A stretch of 64,000 bases of DNA from Micromonospora matsumotoense (GTDB taxonomy: Bacteria; Actinomycetota; Actinomycetes; Mycobacteriales; Micromonosporaceae). Below the pieces are notes generated by a model. That model was not told the DNA's origin, did no database searches, and saw only the letters and a program-made list of their open reading frames with translations. A program made the position numbers and the translations under genes. Shown here in pieces: positions 17,435 through 27,342 of this stretch (positions are counted from its first letter, which is position 1; each line of letters begins with the position of its first letter). The DNA lies in contig NZ_FMCU01000013.1 of assembly GCF_900091525.1 (NCBI RefSeq), forward strand, positions 124,001-188,000. Reading direction: 5' to 3'.

Positions 17435-20191
17435 TCACCCCTTCTTCCCGACCGGCGGGCGGACGAGGCCGGGTAGCACGCCGAAGCGACCGACCGAGGC
17501 GGCGCCGATCCGGTGGCGGCCCGCGGTGCCGGCCCACCGGTCGAGGCTGCGGTGCAGCGACGCGACGGCCAACTCGTCGAGGGAGAGCCGGTTCTGGTCG
17601 ATCCGACCGTCGTCGTCGATCTCGTTGGCGCCGATCTCGCGGAGCGCGATGATGCCGCGGCGGTCACCGTCCGGCTCCGCCAGCTCCAGGATCTTGAAGT
17701 GGGTGCCGGGCAGGAACACCACCCGGTCGTCGACGCGCTCGTCGCCCTCGGGCTCCAGCAGAGCGGTGCGGCGGGCGGTCATCGACCAGATCAGCACGTC
17801 GGTGTCGCCGTCCTGGCCGGCACAGGGCGCGGTCAGCATGGTGACGAAGCTCCAGTCGGTGACCAGCCGTCGGCCCTGGTACAGGTGCCACTCGCCGGGG
17901 CTCGGTGTGGTGCGTACGACGGTGCTCCCCCGGAAGGAGGGCAGCCGGGAGAGGCCGGAGACCGCGCACCGGGCCAGTGGCACATGCGGACCGTTCGCAC
18001 CCGAACGCAGACCGGCGTCGATGCCGGCCCCCCGGCGGGTCAGGAACAGACGGATCGCCACCGAGTCGACGAGGACGTCGTCGGCGGTGCTGCCGCCACC
18101 GGCGTTCATGCCCGGATGTTCCGACATGATCCGGGAGACCGAGCTGGCCATGGCATCGAAGTCCTGGCTCAGTGAGCGGCGTAGCCAGGCCCGCTCCTCT
18201 GCCGGCACCCGGCTGCCCGGCAGGGCGGAGGCATCCGGCGACGCCACCGGTTGCACCCGGACACCGGACGGGTCGGTTCCCGGTGCCGGTCGAGCCGGCC
18301 CCGGCGCGACCGGCGCGGCGGGTGGGGTTGTCGGGTCGGTGGTCGCGTCGACCGCTGGCACCGGTCCCGCCCGGCGCGGCGACTCCGTGCCGCCGGGGTC
18401 GTCGATCGACGACTCCGTGGGAATCTCCACCGGCGCGGGCGGCGGCACCGGATCAGCCCCCGCCACCGGCGGCGCAACCGGCGGCGCAACCGGCGGCGCA
18501 GCCGGCGCAGCCACCGCCACCTGCGCAGCAGCGGGCGCGACGGCCACCGCAGCCGGCGGCACCGGATCCGGGCCAGCAGCCGCAGCCGGCGGCTCGGGCC
18601 GCGGGTCGACGGGGACGGGAATGGCGATGCCGAGGAACGCGGAGCGGGTCGCCGGCACCGGGACGACGGAGGGCGTGGCGGCGGCCGGCGGTGGGGCGGC
18701 GGCCGGCGGTGGGGCGGGTGCCGCGGCGATCGCCGGTCGCACCGGATCAGGGACCTCCGCCGCCGGCTGGATCGCCACCGACATCGACACCGGCGGCGGA
18801 ATGCCGATCACCGAGGCCACCCCGACCGGGGCCCTTCGCGGTACGACCACCGTGGGCTCGCCCCGTTCCACCTCGGGTCGCGGCTGCGCGGGGCCGGCCA
18901 GGTTCGCCTGCGCGCGGCCGTCCGGCTTCTGCCCCGGCACCAGGACCGACGCGGGAAAGAGCGTGCTGGTCTGCCCCACGCTCGCGTCGACCCGCGCGGC
19001 CAGGTCCTCGGCCAGCTCCCGCATCCGGGCGGACCGGCCCTGGACAGTGTCGTCGAAGATCATGGTGCCGCCCTCGGGGTCGAGCGGTGTCGACCGGACC
19101 CGTTCCGCGTTGCCCGGCTCGTCGGCCGGGCGGACCCAGAGTCCCGCCTCGATCACCTCGACCACCGCGTCGGGGGCGTACCAGTACACCCGTGGCGAGA
19201 TCTCCTCGGTCCACTTCAGCGGAGCGCGATGGCTGAGCAGGCGGGGACGACGGGCCCGCGAGTGGGGATGCGCCCGTGGGGAGTAGCCGAGTTCCTGGGC
19301 GAACGGCGGCCAACCGAGGACGCCGTCGGCGCGTACGGTCCGGATCTCGAACTTGCCCGGCGCGCCGATCGGGACCCCGGGGTAACAGACGACGTTGGTG
19401 CCGAGCAGGTCCGCCAGGGCCTGACCGAACGACTCGCCCTCGGGTATGCGGATGTCGCCGTACTGCACGAAGCGGGCCCGAAGCTGGCTCTCCGGGTCCA
19501 GACCGCGCCAGAAGCGGACCACGTCGTCGAGGGAGAGCGCGGCGGTGCCCGGGCAGCCGAGCAGGACGGTCATCGTCTCCGACTGGCACGGCACGTCGGC
19601 GACGAGGCGGCCACGGTGCTCGGTGACGACCTCCGGCAGGCGTACGTCGTGGATCCAGACCCCACCCGGCAGCGGCTCGATCTCCCCGGTCGAACTGCAG
19701 GCCCGACTGTCGGTGGCGGCGGTGTCCCACACCGGCGTCGGGTAGCGCTTGGCGTCCCAGGCCGGTGGTTTTCCGGGCCGGAACCGCACCCAGCCGCTAC
19801 CCGGCTTCGAGTGCACGAAGAGCGCACCGGCCGAGCCTCGGACCAGGTCGCCGTCGGGGGCGATGACGGTTCGGCTCAGCCGTTCCGAGAGCCACTGCCC
19901 GGCCATCGCGGCCGTGTGGTGCTGCTGTCCACAGGCCACCAGCCGGATACCTCGACGGCGACGCGGCAGCACCGCGGCCATCGACTCCCACGAGCCGATC
20001 GGCATACCGTCGCCGAGGTCCAGCACCACCACGTCGTTGTCGGTGTCGGCGACGACAGAGAGCGCCAGCGACTGTGCCTCGCCGCTGATCTCGTCCCGGT
20101 GGTGCAGGACGAGCGCGTTGCCGACGGTGTGCTGGACCACGTCGCCGGACTCGCTCCGTCCGCCGCGCAGCAGATCTCGGATGGATGCCAT
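17435..20191 (-). CDS. Type VII-locus protein of unknown function, paralogue A (ART-like C-terminal domain)
   Basis: This 918-residue protein is the upstream member of the paralogous pair. The N-terminal 400 residues are soluble alpha/beta type with HTVGNALVLHHRDEIS, GIRLVACGQQ, GQWLSERL and GSGWVRFRPG. The middle is a long Ala/Pro/Val linker (about 480-680). The C-terminal domain has RSLSQDFDAMASSVSRI, LPSFRGSTVVRTT, ALLEPEGDERVDDR and VVFLPGTHFKILEL, which resembles an ADP-ribosyltransferase fold with a degenerate acidic motif. No signal peptide or membrane segment is visible. I chose ATG 20191, four bases after the EccB stop, with AGGGGG upstream. Coupling with eccB and the AAA+ gene suggests a role in the secretion machine or its substrate recognition. 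Confidence 0.75.
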   Translation of the reverse strand: MASIRDLLRGGRSESGDVVQHTVGNALVLHHRDEISGEAQSLALSVVADTDNDVVVLDLGDGMPIGSWESMAAVLPRRRRGIRLVACGQQHHTAAMAGQWLSERLSRTVIAPDGDLVRGSAGALFVHSKPGSGWVRFRPGKPPAWDAKRYPTPVWDTAATDSRACSSTGEIEPLPGGVWIHDVRLPEVVTEHRGRLVADVPCQSETMTVLLGCPGTAALSLDDVVRFWRGLDPESQLRARFVQYGDIRIPEGESFGQALADLLGTNVVCYPGVPIGAPGKFEIRTVRADGVLGWPPFAQELGYSPRAHPHSRARRPRLLSHRAPLKWTEEISPRVYWYAPDAVVEVIEAGLWVRPADEPGNAERVRSTPLDPEGGTMIFDDTVQGRSARMRELAEDLAARVDASVGQTSTLFPASVLVPGQKPDGRAQANLAGPAQPRPEVERGEPTVVVPRRAPVGVASVIGIPPPVSMSVAIQPAAEVPDPVRPAIAAAPAPPPAAAPPPAAATPSVVPVPATRSAFLGIAIPVPVDPRPEPPAAAAGPDPVPPAAVAVAPAAAQVAVAAPAAPPVAPPVAPPVAGADPVPPPAPVEIPTESSIDDPGGTESPRRAGPVPAVDATTDPTTPPAAPVAPGPARPAPGTDPSGVRVQPVASPDASALPGSRVPAEERAWLRRSLSQDFDAMASSVSRIMSEHPGMNAGGGSTADDVLVDSVAIRLFLTRRGAGIDAGLRSGANGPHVPLARCAVSGLSRLPSFRGSTVVRTTPSPGEWHLYQGRRLVTDWSFVTMLTAPCAGQDGDTDVLIWSMTARRTALLEPEGDERVDDRVVFLPGTHFKILELAEPDGDRRGIIALREIGANEIDDDGRIDQNRLSLDELAVASLHRSLDRWAGTAGRHRIGAASVGRFGVLPGLVRPPVGKKG

Positions 20192-20195
20192 GACG

Positions 20196-21551
20196 CTACC
20201 CCCTAGCAAGTCCGTTGACGGCCGTACGACTGAGCACCGGGCCCTGCGGCAGGGCCGCCAGCAGGTCCCTCGGGAATGGGACAGCCGCCGCCGCGTGGAG
20301 TTTGAGCGCGGAGACGGTGTCGGCATCGGCCAGCGGGTAGGCGATCCCCTGGTCCGAGATCAGCGCCACCTCGGTACTGACCTTCGCCGTGGGCACCGGC
20401 CGCACGGTCAGGCCCGACCCCGCCTTGGCCAGCACGGTCGTCGTGCCGTTGTCGTGGACCCCGGAGGAGCGCCGGTCGCTGACGACGATCTCGCTGCTGA
20501 CCGAGTCCTCGCCGGAGGGCCGCTGCCGCAGGCAGAGCACCCGGTCGTCGGAGTCCCGCCACTGGAATCCGGTCAGGTCCGGCAGCCGGTCGACGAGCGT
20601 CCGGTCACCGGAACGGGGGGCCCGGGCGACGGCGGCGGCGTCCAGAGTCACCGGCGTACCGCCGTCGCGGACCGCCGCGAGGGTGAACTCCATCCGGCTG
20701 ACCGGCGCCAGCCCGTCGCTGCGGAGCACGAAGAGCTGTTCCGCTCCGGCCGCCGGTCGCTGCCGGAACAGCGTGCCCACCGGGTAGGAGCGACCGTCGA
20801 GGGGTGGGCCGGGGTCGCCCGCGTCGGGGAGTTCCGCCGGGCCGAGCAGGACGCCGGTCGGCACCCGGGCCAGCCAGGCGGCCGGCGCGGCGACCACCCG
20901 CGCGTTGGCGGCACCCAGCGCGACCAGCACCGAATCGTCGGCCAGCGGGAACTTGTCGTGCCCGGCGAGCAGGTACGTGACGCCGTCGGGGCCGCCGACC
21001 ACCGCGAAGGTGCGGTCGTCCAGCGGTGCGGCGGCGGCCTGCGGATCGAGGTTCACGCCGAACCCCGGGCCGGGCCGGTCCACCACCGAGCCCGGCAGGC
21101 AGACCAGCCAGGGGCCGGTCACCAGGGCGTTCGCGGCGGGGATGGCCTGCGGCGCGTCGGCGATGCCGATCTCCGGGCCCCGCGGCAGGTCCTTGATCGA
21201 GCTGCGGGAGATCAGCTTGACGGTGGCCGACGGGCCCTGCAACAGCATCGCGGAGGTCAGGTTCGGCGTCGGGTAGAGCAGGCCGTCGCGGTAGACGTAC
21301 CGGGTCCCGCTCTCCTTCTCGACCAGGATCACGCCGGCCTGGCGGTATGCCTTGCTGCCGCCGGGGACGATCCAGCCGTAGACGGCGAATCCCCCGCCGG
21401 CCAGCAGGACCAGGATGATTCCGATCAGCAGGCCGGTCAACGCGCGCTGCCCGGGGATCTGCGCGCTCGTCGGGTCTCCCTGGACGAGGGCGGAGCTGAG
21501 CCGGCCCATCATGAAGGTGTGGGCGTGCACGTGGTCTCGTTGGGTCTGCAT
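20196..21551 (-). CDS. eccB: Type VII secretion membrane protein EccB
   Basis: This 451-residue protein has the EccB layout: a cytosolic head MQTQRDHVHAHTFMMGRLSS that matches the family's opening pattern, one transmembrane helix at about 38-58 (LLIGIILVLLAGGGFAVYGW), and a large extracytoplasmic domain. EccB belongs to the membrane core complex with EccC and EccD. The open frame extends upstream to 21752, but the ATG at 21551 begins the conserved head, six bases after the eccD stop. The C-terminal part contains the repeated beta-rich pattern of the family with two cysteines near VLCLRQR and WLVCLPG. Length is slightly short of the usual 480-500. Confidence 0.93.
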   Translation of the reverse strand: MQTQRDHVHAHTFMMGRLSSALVQGDPTSAQIPGQRALTGLLIGIILVLLAGGGFAVYGWIVPGGSKAYRQAGVILVEKESGTRYVYRDGLLYPTPNLTSAMLLQGPSATVKLISRSSIKDLPRGPEIGIADAPQAIPAANALVTGPWLVCLPGSVVDRPGPGFGVNLDPQAAAAPLDDRTFAVVGGPDGVTYLLAGHDKFPLADDSVLVALGAANARVVAAPAAWLARVPTGVLLGPAELPDAGDPGPPLDGRSYPVGTLFRQRPAAGAEQLFVLRSDGLAPVSRMEFTLAAVRDGGTPVTLDAAAVARAPRSGDRTLVDRLPDLTGFQWRDSDDRVLCLRQRPSGEDSVSSEIVVSDRRSSGVHDNGTTTVLAKAGSGLTVRPVPTAKVSTEVALISDQGIAYPLADADTVSALKLHAAAAVPFPRDLLAALPQGPVLSRTAVNGLARG

Positions 21552-21556
21552 GGTGG

Positions 21557-22969
21557 CTACCCGAAGAGTCCGCGGGCCCAGGCGTAGATCCCGAGGATCT
21601 GCGCCAGGATCGGCAGCACGGCCACCCCGGTGGTGACGTCGAAGAAGGTCGCCGCGTATTCCCAGAACGGCAGCATCCGCCGGGGCCAGGGCCGTAGCGC
21701 CGCCAGCACGAGTGGCACCAGCAGCGCGACGAGTGCGCTGAGCAGCACCCATCGCCAGGCTGGCGACATCAGATCGGCGAGCTTCGTGATCACCATGAGG
21801 TATCCGACGGTACCGGCGACAACCAGCGCGATCCGCTGCCAGAGGCCGAGGAAGGTACGCGAGCGCAACAGGATTGCACTGGCGACCACCAGGACGAAGC
21901 TCCAGCCCGCCCAGCCGGGCACCTGCATCGTGAAGTGGAACAGTGCCGGCAGCACCACCGCCGACGTGGCCATCGCCGCGGTCAGGTAGGTGTCCGCGTC
22001 GTCGGTGCGCCGCCGGACCTCGTCGGAGGGGGCGGGCTCGATGTCGTACGACATGTCCTCGCTGGTCTTCGGCAGTTGTGGGCCGCGCAGTCGGGACAGT
22101 TTCACCGCCAGCCGGGGAGCCAGCACGATCACGACGAGAAGCGCCAGGATGGCGACGGCGGCGGTCCGCTGCATGGTCATCCCGCTGCCGTCGCGCATCA
22201 GCAGCACCAGTGCGGTGACCAGCCCGGTCACGCCGATCCCGAGCAACGGCGGGACCGGCAGGTACGGTGCGAAGGTCCGCTGTGCCAGCAGCAGGACGGC
22301 GGCGACGGTCAGGCTGGCGACGGCGGTGGCCAGCACCGCCGCACCGGTCACCGCGATGCGCTCCGGATCACCGTCGACCGCACTGGACGCGGCGACGGCG
22401 GCGAAGCCGACCGCACCCCCGGCGAACAGCAACGAGAAGGCGCCGTCGTCCAGCCGACGACCGCAGACCAGCGCCGCGGCCAGCAGTGCGATGCTCAGCA
22501 CGGACCCGGCGACGACCTGGGGCAGCGCCGGACCGTGTGCGGTGAGTACGACGACGATGGCCCCCATGGCGACGACCGACAGCAGGGCGAACAGGATCCG
22601 GCGGTACTCGGGCTGCCAGCGGTCGTTGCGCCGGTTGACCGTGGTGGCGACCCCGTCGGCGAGGTCGTCGAAGTCCAGTTCCGGTAGCGGATCCGCAGCC
22701 GGACAGAGGTGGAGCTGCTCACCCTCGAGCCAGTCGAGGCTCTCCGGGGTACCGGCCAGCTCGAAGGGGGCCTGACCGAGGCGCTGTAGTACCCAGGCGG
22801 CGCCGTCGGACGCGCCGGGTTCGAGACGTGGGCCGGTGTCGGTGGTCTGCTGCACCAGCAGGGGAAGCAGGGTGGCAACCGTCGTGGTCGCCGGAACCGC
22901 CAGGTCGACCCTGCGGGCCGGACCGATCACGGTGATCCGGCAGAGTTCGGCGCTGAGCGTGGCGCTCAC
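21557..22969 (-). CDS. eccD: Type VII secretion integral membrane protein EccD
   Basis: The 470 residues begin with a ubiquitin-like (YukD) domain of about 90 residues (CRITVIGPARRVDLAVPATT). A charged linker leads to about eleven hydrophobic helices from residue 125 to the end, as in EccD. The protein forms the membrane channel scaffold of the type VII core complex as a dimer. The eccC stop is 13 bases upstream and eccB begins five bases after the eccD stop, so the three are one transcription unit in the order C-D-B. Start GTG/ATG at 22969 gives the complete ubiquitin-like domain. Nothing in the sequence looks broken. Confidence 0.92.
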   Translation of the reverse strand: MSATLSAELCRITVIGPARRVDLAVPATTTVATLLPLLVQQTTDTGPRLEPGASDGAAWVLQRLGQAPFELAGTPESLDWLEGEQLHLCPAADPLPELDFDDLADGVATTVNRRNDRWQPEYRRILFALLSVVAMGAIVVVLTAHGPALPQVVAGSVLSIALLAAALVCGRRLDDGAFSLLFAGGAVGFAAVAASSAVDGDPERIAVTGAAVLATAVASLTVAAVLLLAQRTFAPYLPVPPLLGIGVTGLVTALVLLMRDGSGMTMQRTAAVAILALLVVIVLAPRLAVKLSRLRGPQLPKTSEDMSYDIEPAPSDEVRRRTDDADTYLTAAMATSAVVLPALFHFTMQVPGWAGWSFVLVVASAILLRSRTFLGLWQRIALVVAGTVGYLMVITKLADLMSPAWRWVLLSALVALLVPLVLAALRPWPRRMLPFWEYAATFFDVTTGVAVLPILAQILGIYAWARGLFG

Positions 22970-22982
22970 CGGTGGTCCCCTC

Positions 22983-25900
22983 TCATTCGACGTGCCCGGT
23001 CTGGATCAACTTGACGCCACGGCGGGTGACCAGTTGGGCGCGTCCGGGCGGCAGTCTGCGGGGCGCCGCCTCGCCCAGGAACCTGCCCTCTTCCTTCGGG
23101 TAGGACAGCAGGGTGGCCGGGGTGCTCAGCTCCCACATGCGACGCAGGACCGGGTCCATCATGGCCCGCATCGCGCCCGACGTGCTGCGCGCGACGATCA
23201 CGTGGAGTCCGATGTAGACGCCCTGGGCCAGCAGCGGAAGGAGCGGGTCGAGGGCGGAGCCCGGCCCGGACCCGCGGGTCATCAGGTCGTAGTCGTCGAC
23301 GATGACGAACAGCTCCGGGCCCTCCCACCAGTCGCGGCGGCGCATCCGCTCGGAGGAGATCTCCTGACCGGGCACCCGGCGGTTCATCGACACGGAGGTC
23401 TGCCCGGCCAACTCGTGGAGCTTGTCGCCGGTGAAACCGAACCCGACCTGGTAGTCGGTGGTGATGGCGGTGTCGAGGTCGCGGCGGGAGTCACCGAGGA
23501 CGACCTTGGCCTGCTCCGGGGTGTAGTGCCGCTGGATGGCCCGCAGGACCAGCCGGAGCATGTTCGACTTGCCGGTCTCGTTGTCGCCGAAGACCAGCAG
23601 GTGCGGGGTGACCATGAAGTCGTGCCAGACCGGGGCCAGTCGTTGCTCGTCGCGACCGATGCAGACCTTGAAGGCCGGTTCCGGCACCGGCAGGCTCGCC
23701 ACGGGCAGCTGGGTGGGGAGCATCCGCACCCCCGGTGCCGCCGGACCGGTCCAGAACGTGCTGATCTCCTCGACCGTGGACTTGGTCGCCTCGGCGAGGT
23801 CGTCGACCGACGAACTGCCGTCCATCCGCGGCAGCGCACCGAGGAAGTGCAGTCCGCCGCTGGTCAGGCCACGTCCTGGCTGGTTCGGCACGGTGGCGGC
23901 CTTGCGTGAGCCCACCTCGGACTCCATCGAGTCGGCCAGGCGCAGCTCCAGCTGGGTGCCGAGCAGGTCGCGCAGCCAGGTCCGCATCTCCGACCACCGG
24001 GTCGCGGACACGATCACGTGTACGCCGAACGACAGTCCCCGCGAGGCCAGCTCCTGGAACCGCGTCTCCAGGTCGCTGAAGTCCTGCTTCATCGTGTACC
24101 AGCCGTCGATCACCAGGAACACGTGCCCGTACGGGTCGTCGATGTCGCCCCGGGCACGGGCCGCCAGGTAGCTGCTCATCGAGTCGAGGCCACGGTTGGC
24201 GAACTCGTACTCGCGACGCTCCATGACCTGCCAGACCTCCTCGATGGTCCGGACCACCCGGTCGCGTTCCATCCGGGTGGCGATGGAGCCGATGTGCGGC
24301 AGCCCGGCGATCGAGGCGAGACCGCCGCCACCGAAGTCGAGCCCGTAGAACTGCACCTCACGCGGGGTGTTGGTGAGCGCCAACGCGAGAATCACGCTGC
24401 GCAGCAGCGCGGACTTGCCACTCTGTGGCGCACCGGCGATACCGATGTGCCCGTCCGCACCGCCGAGGTCGATCGTGAGCAGTTCGCGCAGTTGTTCGGC
24501 GGGGCGGTCGACGATGCCGACCGGCACCCGCAGGCGGCCCTGCGCGCCCGGGTCGTCCACCGTCATGCCACGTAGTGGATCCGGCACGACGCTGGGCAGC
24601 AGCGTGTCCAGGCTGGGTGCTGCGGACAGCGGCGGCAGCCACACCTGACGGGCCGGTGGGCCGGCGCCGGCGATCCGGTTGAGCAGCACCTCGACGAGGG
24701 TCGGACCGGTGGTGGACTCGGGCTCCTCAGCGGGCTCCTCGACAGGATCGAGGGCCTGGACCCGGCCGGGGTCGTGCCGGGCCGCGACCTGCCCGGCGTG
24801 GAACGGGACGACCTCGGCGACGACCCGCTCCTGCTCGTCGTCGTTCCCGCCGTGCAGCCCACTGCCCTTGTACGGTCCGGAGACGTAGGCGGACTTGAAC
24901 CGGACCAGGTTGCTGGTGTCGATCTTCAGGTATCCGTTGCCGGGTTCGGGCGGCAGTTCGTACGCCTTCCCGACACCGATCACCGACCGGGACTCCATCG
25001 ACGAGAAGGTCCGCAGGGCGAGGCGGTACGACAGGTGTCCCTCGACCCGGTTGATCCGGCCCTCGTCCAGCCGTTGCGAGGCCAGCAGCAGGTGCACACC
25101 GAGGGACCGGCCGAGCCGACCGATCGAGACGAACAGATCCATGAACTCGCCCTTGCTGGACAGCAGCTCACTGAACTCGTCCACGATGATCAGCAGGACG
25201 GGGAACGGCACCAGTTGGGCGCCGGCGGCGCGGGCCTTCTCGTAGTCGAAGAGCGACGAGTAGCCGCTGGCCCGCAGCATCTCCTGGCGACGGGTCATCT
25301 CCCCGTTGAGCGCGTCCTGCATCCGGTCGACGAGGGGCAGTTCGTCGGCGAGGTTGGTGATCACCGCCGAGGTGTGCGGCAGCTTCTCCATCCCGATGAA
25401 GGTCGCGCCGCCCTTGAAGTCGACCAGCACCAGGTTGAGGATCTCGGAGGAGTGGGTGGCGGCCAGCGCGCAGACCAGGGTCCGCAGCAGTTCGCTCTTG
25501 CCGGAGCCGGTGGCGCCGATGAGCAGGCCGTGCGGACCCATGCCGCCCTGCGCGGACTCCTTGAGGTCCAACTCGATGACCTCACCCCCCTCGGTGACGC
25601 CGATCGGGACGGTGAGGCGGTTGCGTTGGGGTGCGCGGTTGCGCCACAGCGCCGCGACGTCGAAGGAGTGGGCGTCGCGGATGCCGAGCAGCGTGGTCAG
25701 CTCGAAGCTGCTCTCCAGCGGCTCCTCGACCACGTCGAGGGTGCCGCTGGTCCGCTTCGGGGCGATGATCCGGGCCAGCGCCTCGCACTCGGCCGCGCCG
25801 AGCCCGTCGCGTACCGCAGAACCGGTGGTGTCCCCGGCGGGGAACGTCACCAGCTCCTGGTCCAGGGTCAGCCGCAGCACCTTGGGGCCGCCGGGCATCT

Positions 25901-26939
25901 GCCCGGTCAGGTCGAGCAGGACCACGTTGCGGATGCCGGCGCCGAGCAGCCGCGAGCTGTCCGGCAGGTCGGCCAGCTGCGCGATGATCACCACGAACGG
26001 TTCGCTGGACGAGGGCCGGGCCTCCCGGTCGTGGTCGCCCCGATCGGCGATCTCCATGCCGAGCAGGTCGGTCAGCTCGTCGTGGCTGCCGGCGAACAGC
26101 CGGACCGGGCCGGCCGCATCGAACGCGGTCGGGTGGGCGTTGTGTGGCAGCCACTTGATCCAGTCCCACGCGCCGCGGTGCACCTCGGGGGCGAGGACGG
26201 CAATCCGCAGTTCGTCCGGCGCGTGCAGGGTGACCAGGGCGGCCACCATGGCCCGGACCAGGTCGATGGCCGCCTCCGCCGCGCCCTCGAACTCGACGCT
26301 GGTGAAGCTGCGCAGACCCACCGAGGTCGGCACGGCAGAGACCGTCCGGTACGCCTCGGAGAAACGCCGCAGCGAGATCGAGGCGAGCGGTTCCAGGTCC
26401 TCGATCGGCTTGGTCTGCGGGGGAAGGAACCGCAGCATCGCGTTCTGCCGGCCGAGCCCGATCCGGACCCGCCCGAAGTCCTCGTGGCTGGGTCGTCGCT
26501 CCCAGAGCCGGCTGCTCATCGCCACCGACCAGAGCCAGTCCGGCTGCGGGTTGTTCCAGATCACCGCCCGGCGCTGTTCCTCGGCCGCGGTCCGGGCCTG
26601 TTTGCGCAGTTGGGCGATGTAACGCAGAAAGTCGCGACGTTCGCCGCGCATCTGCCGCTTGCGGTCGGCGGCGGCACGGCCGATCTGCATGACGCCCATC
26701 AGCAGCATGCCGGCGGCCATCGCGCCGCCCATCACGTACATCATCGGGGCGCGGCTGTAGAGGCCGAACATCGCCATCATGGCGCCCATGCCGAGGCCCA
26801 TCGGCACGATCATCGCGAACGAGCGGAAGTCGAGCGGCGCCTCTTCCGCCATCAGCGGCGGTTCCTGCAGCTCGACCTCTCCGTCCGGTGCCTCCGGGCC
26901 GGCGGCGCGGGGCGGACGTTTGACGGTGACCGTGCTCAT
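22983..26939 (-). CDS. eccC: Type VII secretion FtsK/SpoIIIE ATPase EccC (single chain)
   Basis: This 1318-residue protein has two N-terminal membrane helices (about 40-85, FAMIVPMGLGMGAMMAMFGL and the next segment), a stalk, and three FtsK-type ATPase domains. Walker A motifs are GATGSGKS at 475-482, GAPQSGKS at 836-843 and GDNETGKS at 1118-1125. The first domain also has LVLVDFKGGATF, and the third keeps a usable lysine but has VVLGDSRRD as its second motif. EccC recognises C-terminal signals of WXG100 substrates and drives export. It is a single chain, as in EccC of many actinobacteria, not split into Ca and Cb. I chose ATG 26939 with GGAG eight bases upstream; the longer frame to 27218 lacks similarity. 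Confidence 0.95.
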   Translation of the reverse strand: MSTVTVKRPPRAAGPEAPDGEVELQEPPLMAEEAPLDFRSFAMIVPMGLGMGAMMAMFGLYSRAPMMYVMGGAMAAGMLLMGVMQIGRAAADRKRQMRGERRDFLRYIAQLRKQARTAAEEQRRAVIWNNPQPDWLWSVAMSSRLWERRPSHEDFGRVRIGLGRQNAMLRFLPPQTKPIEDLEPLASISLRRFSEAYRTVSAVPTSVGLRSFTSVEFEGAAEAAIDLVRAMVAALVTLHAPDELRIAVLAPEVHRGAWDWIKWLPHNAHPTAFDAAGPVRLFAGSHDELTDLLGMEIADRGDHDREARPSSSEPFVVIIAQLADLPDSSRLLGAGIRNVVLLDLTGQMPGGPKVLRLTLDQELVTFPAGDTTGSAVRDGLGAAECEALARIIAPKRTSGTLDVVEEPLESSFELTTLLGIRDAHSFDVAALWRNRAPQRNRLTVPIGVTEGGEVIELDLKESAQGGMGPHGLLIGATGSGKSELLRTLVCALAATHSSEILNLVLVDFKGGATFIGMEKLPHTSAVITNLADELPLVDRMQDALNGEMTRRQEMLRASGYSSLFDYEKARAAGAQLVPFPVLLIIVDEFSELLSSKGEFMDLFVSIGRLGRSLGVHLLLASQRLDEGRINRVEGHLSYRLALRTFSSMESRSVIGVGKAYELPPEPGNGYLKIDTSNLVRFKSAYVSGPYKGSGLHGGNDDEQERVVAEVVPFHAGQVAARHDPGRVQALDPVEEPAEEPESTTGPTLVEVLLNRIAGAGPPARQVWLPPLSAAPSLDTLLPSVVPDPLRGMTVDDPGAQGRLRVPVGIVDRPAEQLRELLTIDLGGADGHIGIAGAPQSGKSALLRSVILALALTNTPREVQFYGLDFGGGGLASIAGLPHIGSIATRMERDRVVRTIEEVWQVMERREYEFANRGLDSMSSYLAARARGDIDDPYGHVFLVIDGWYTMKQDFSDLETRFQELASRGLSFGVHVIVSATRWSEMRTWLRDLLGTQLELRLADSMESEVGSRKAATVPNQPGRGLTSGGLHFLGALPRMDGSSSVDDLAEATKSTVEEISTFWTGPAAPGVRMLPTQLPVASLPVPEPAFKVCIGRDEQRLAPVWHDFMVTPHLLVFGDNETGKSNMLRLVLRAIQRHYTPEQAKVVLGDSRRDLDTAITTDYQVGFGFTGDKLHELAGQTSVSMNRRVPGQEISSERMRRRDWWEGPELFVIVDDYDLMTRGSGPGSALDPLLPLLAQGVYIGLHVIVARSTSGAMRAMMDPVLRRMWELSTPATLLSYPKEEGRFLGEAAPRRLPPGRAQLVTRRGVKLIQTGHVE

Positions 26940-26958
26940 GCCGGCGCTCCATTTCCGC

Positions 26959-27342
26959 TCATCCGAGCACCCCGGACCCCTCACTGCCGCCGCCCCAGGC
27001 CGAGTCGTCCTGGCGCAGCAGCGTGACCGCGTACCGGTCCTTGCGGGGCCGCTCGCCGGCGGGGTACTCGTCCTCATCGTCGGCCGGCTTCGGGCCCCGA
27101 CGCTTGGCTGCCTCGCGCGCCTCGGCCTCCTCCCGCTCACGGCGGGCCGCCTCGTCCATCTCCCGCTGTTTCTGGCGCACCAACTCAAGTCGCTCGGCGC
27201 TGGTGTACTCCGGGCCACCGCACATCATCGGCCGCTCCGGAGTAGTCCGCTCCGGGTTGGCCGGGCCGGTCGACCGGCCCCGTTTCCACGCCTTCAGGGG
27301 CGCCGGCTCGAACCCGTCACGCACTGGTCGTCCGATCGGCAT
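26959..27342 (-). CDS. Small charged coiled-coil protein in type VII locus
   Basis: This 127-residue protein is hydrophilic. Residues 1-45 are basic with two Cys/Gly-rich turns, 50-80 form an obvious charged helix rich in Glu, Arg and Gln (RLELVRQKQREMDEAARR), and the C-terminus is acidic then Gly/Ser-rich. I do not recognise the family. ATG 27342 has AGGAG seven bases upstream, lies within the end of the 913-residue gene (26-base overlap) and gives a compact gene ending 19 bases before eccC. Overlap and order suggest translation coupled to the Pro/Gly-rich protein, perhaps as its chaperone or EccC adaptor, but that is inference. Confidence 0.65.
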   Translation of the reverse strand: MPIGRPVRDGFEPAPLKAWKRGRSTGPANPERTTPERPMMCGGPEYTSAERLELVRQKQREMDEAARREREEAEAREAAKRRGPKPADDEDEYPAGERPRKDRYAVTLLRQDDSAWGGGSEGSGVLG

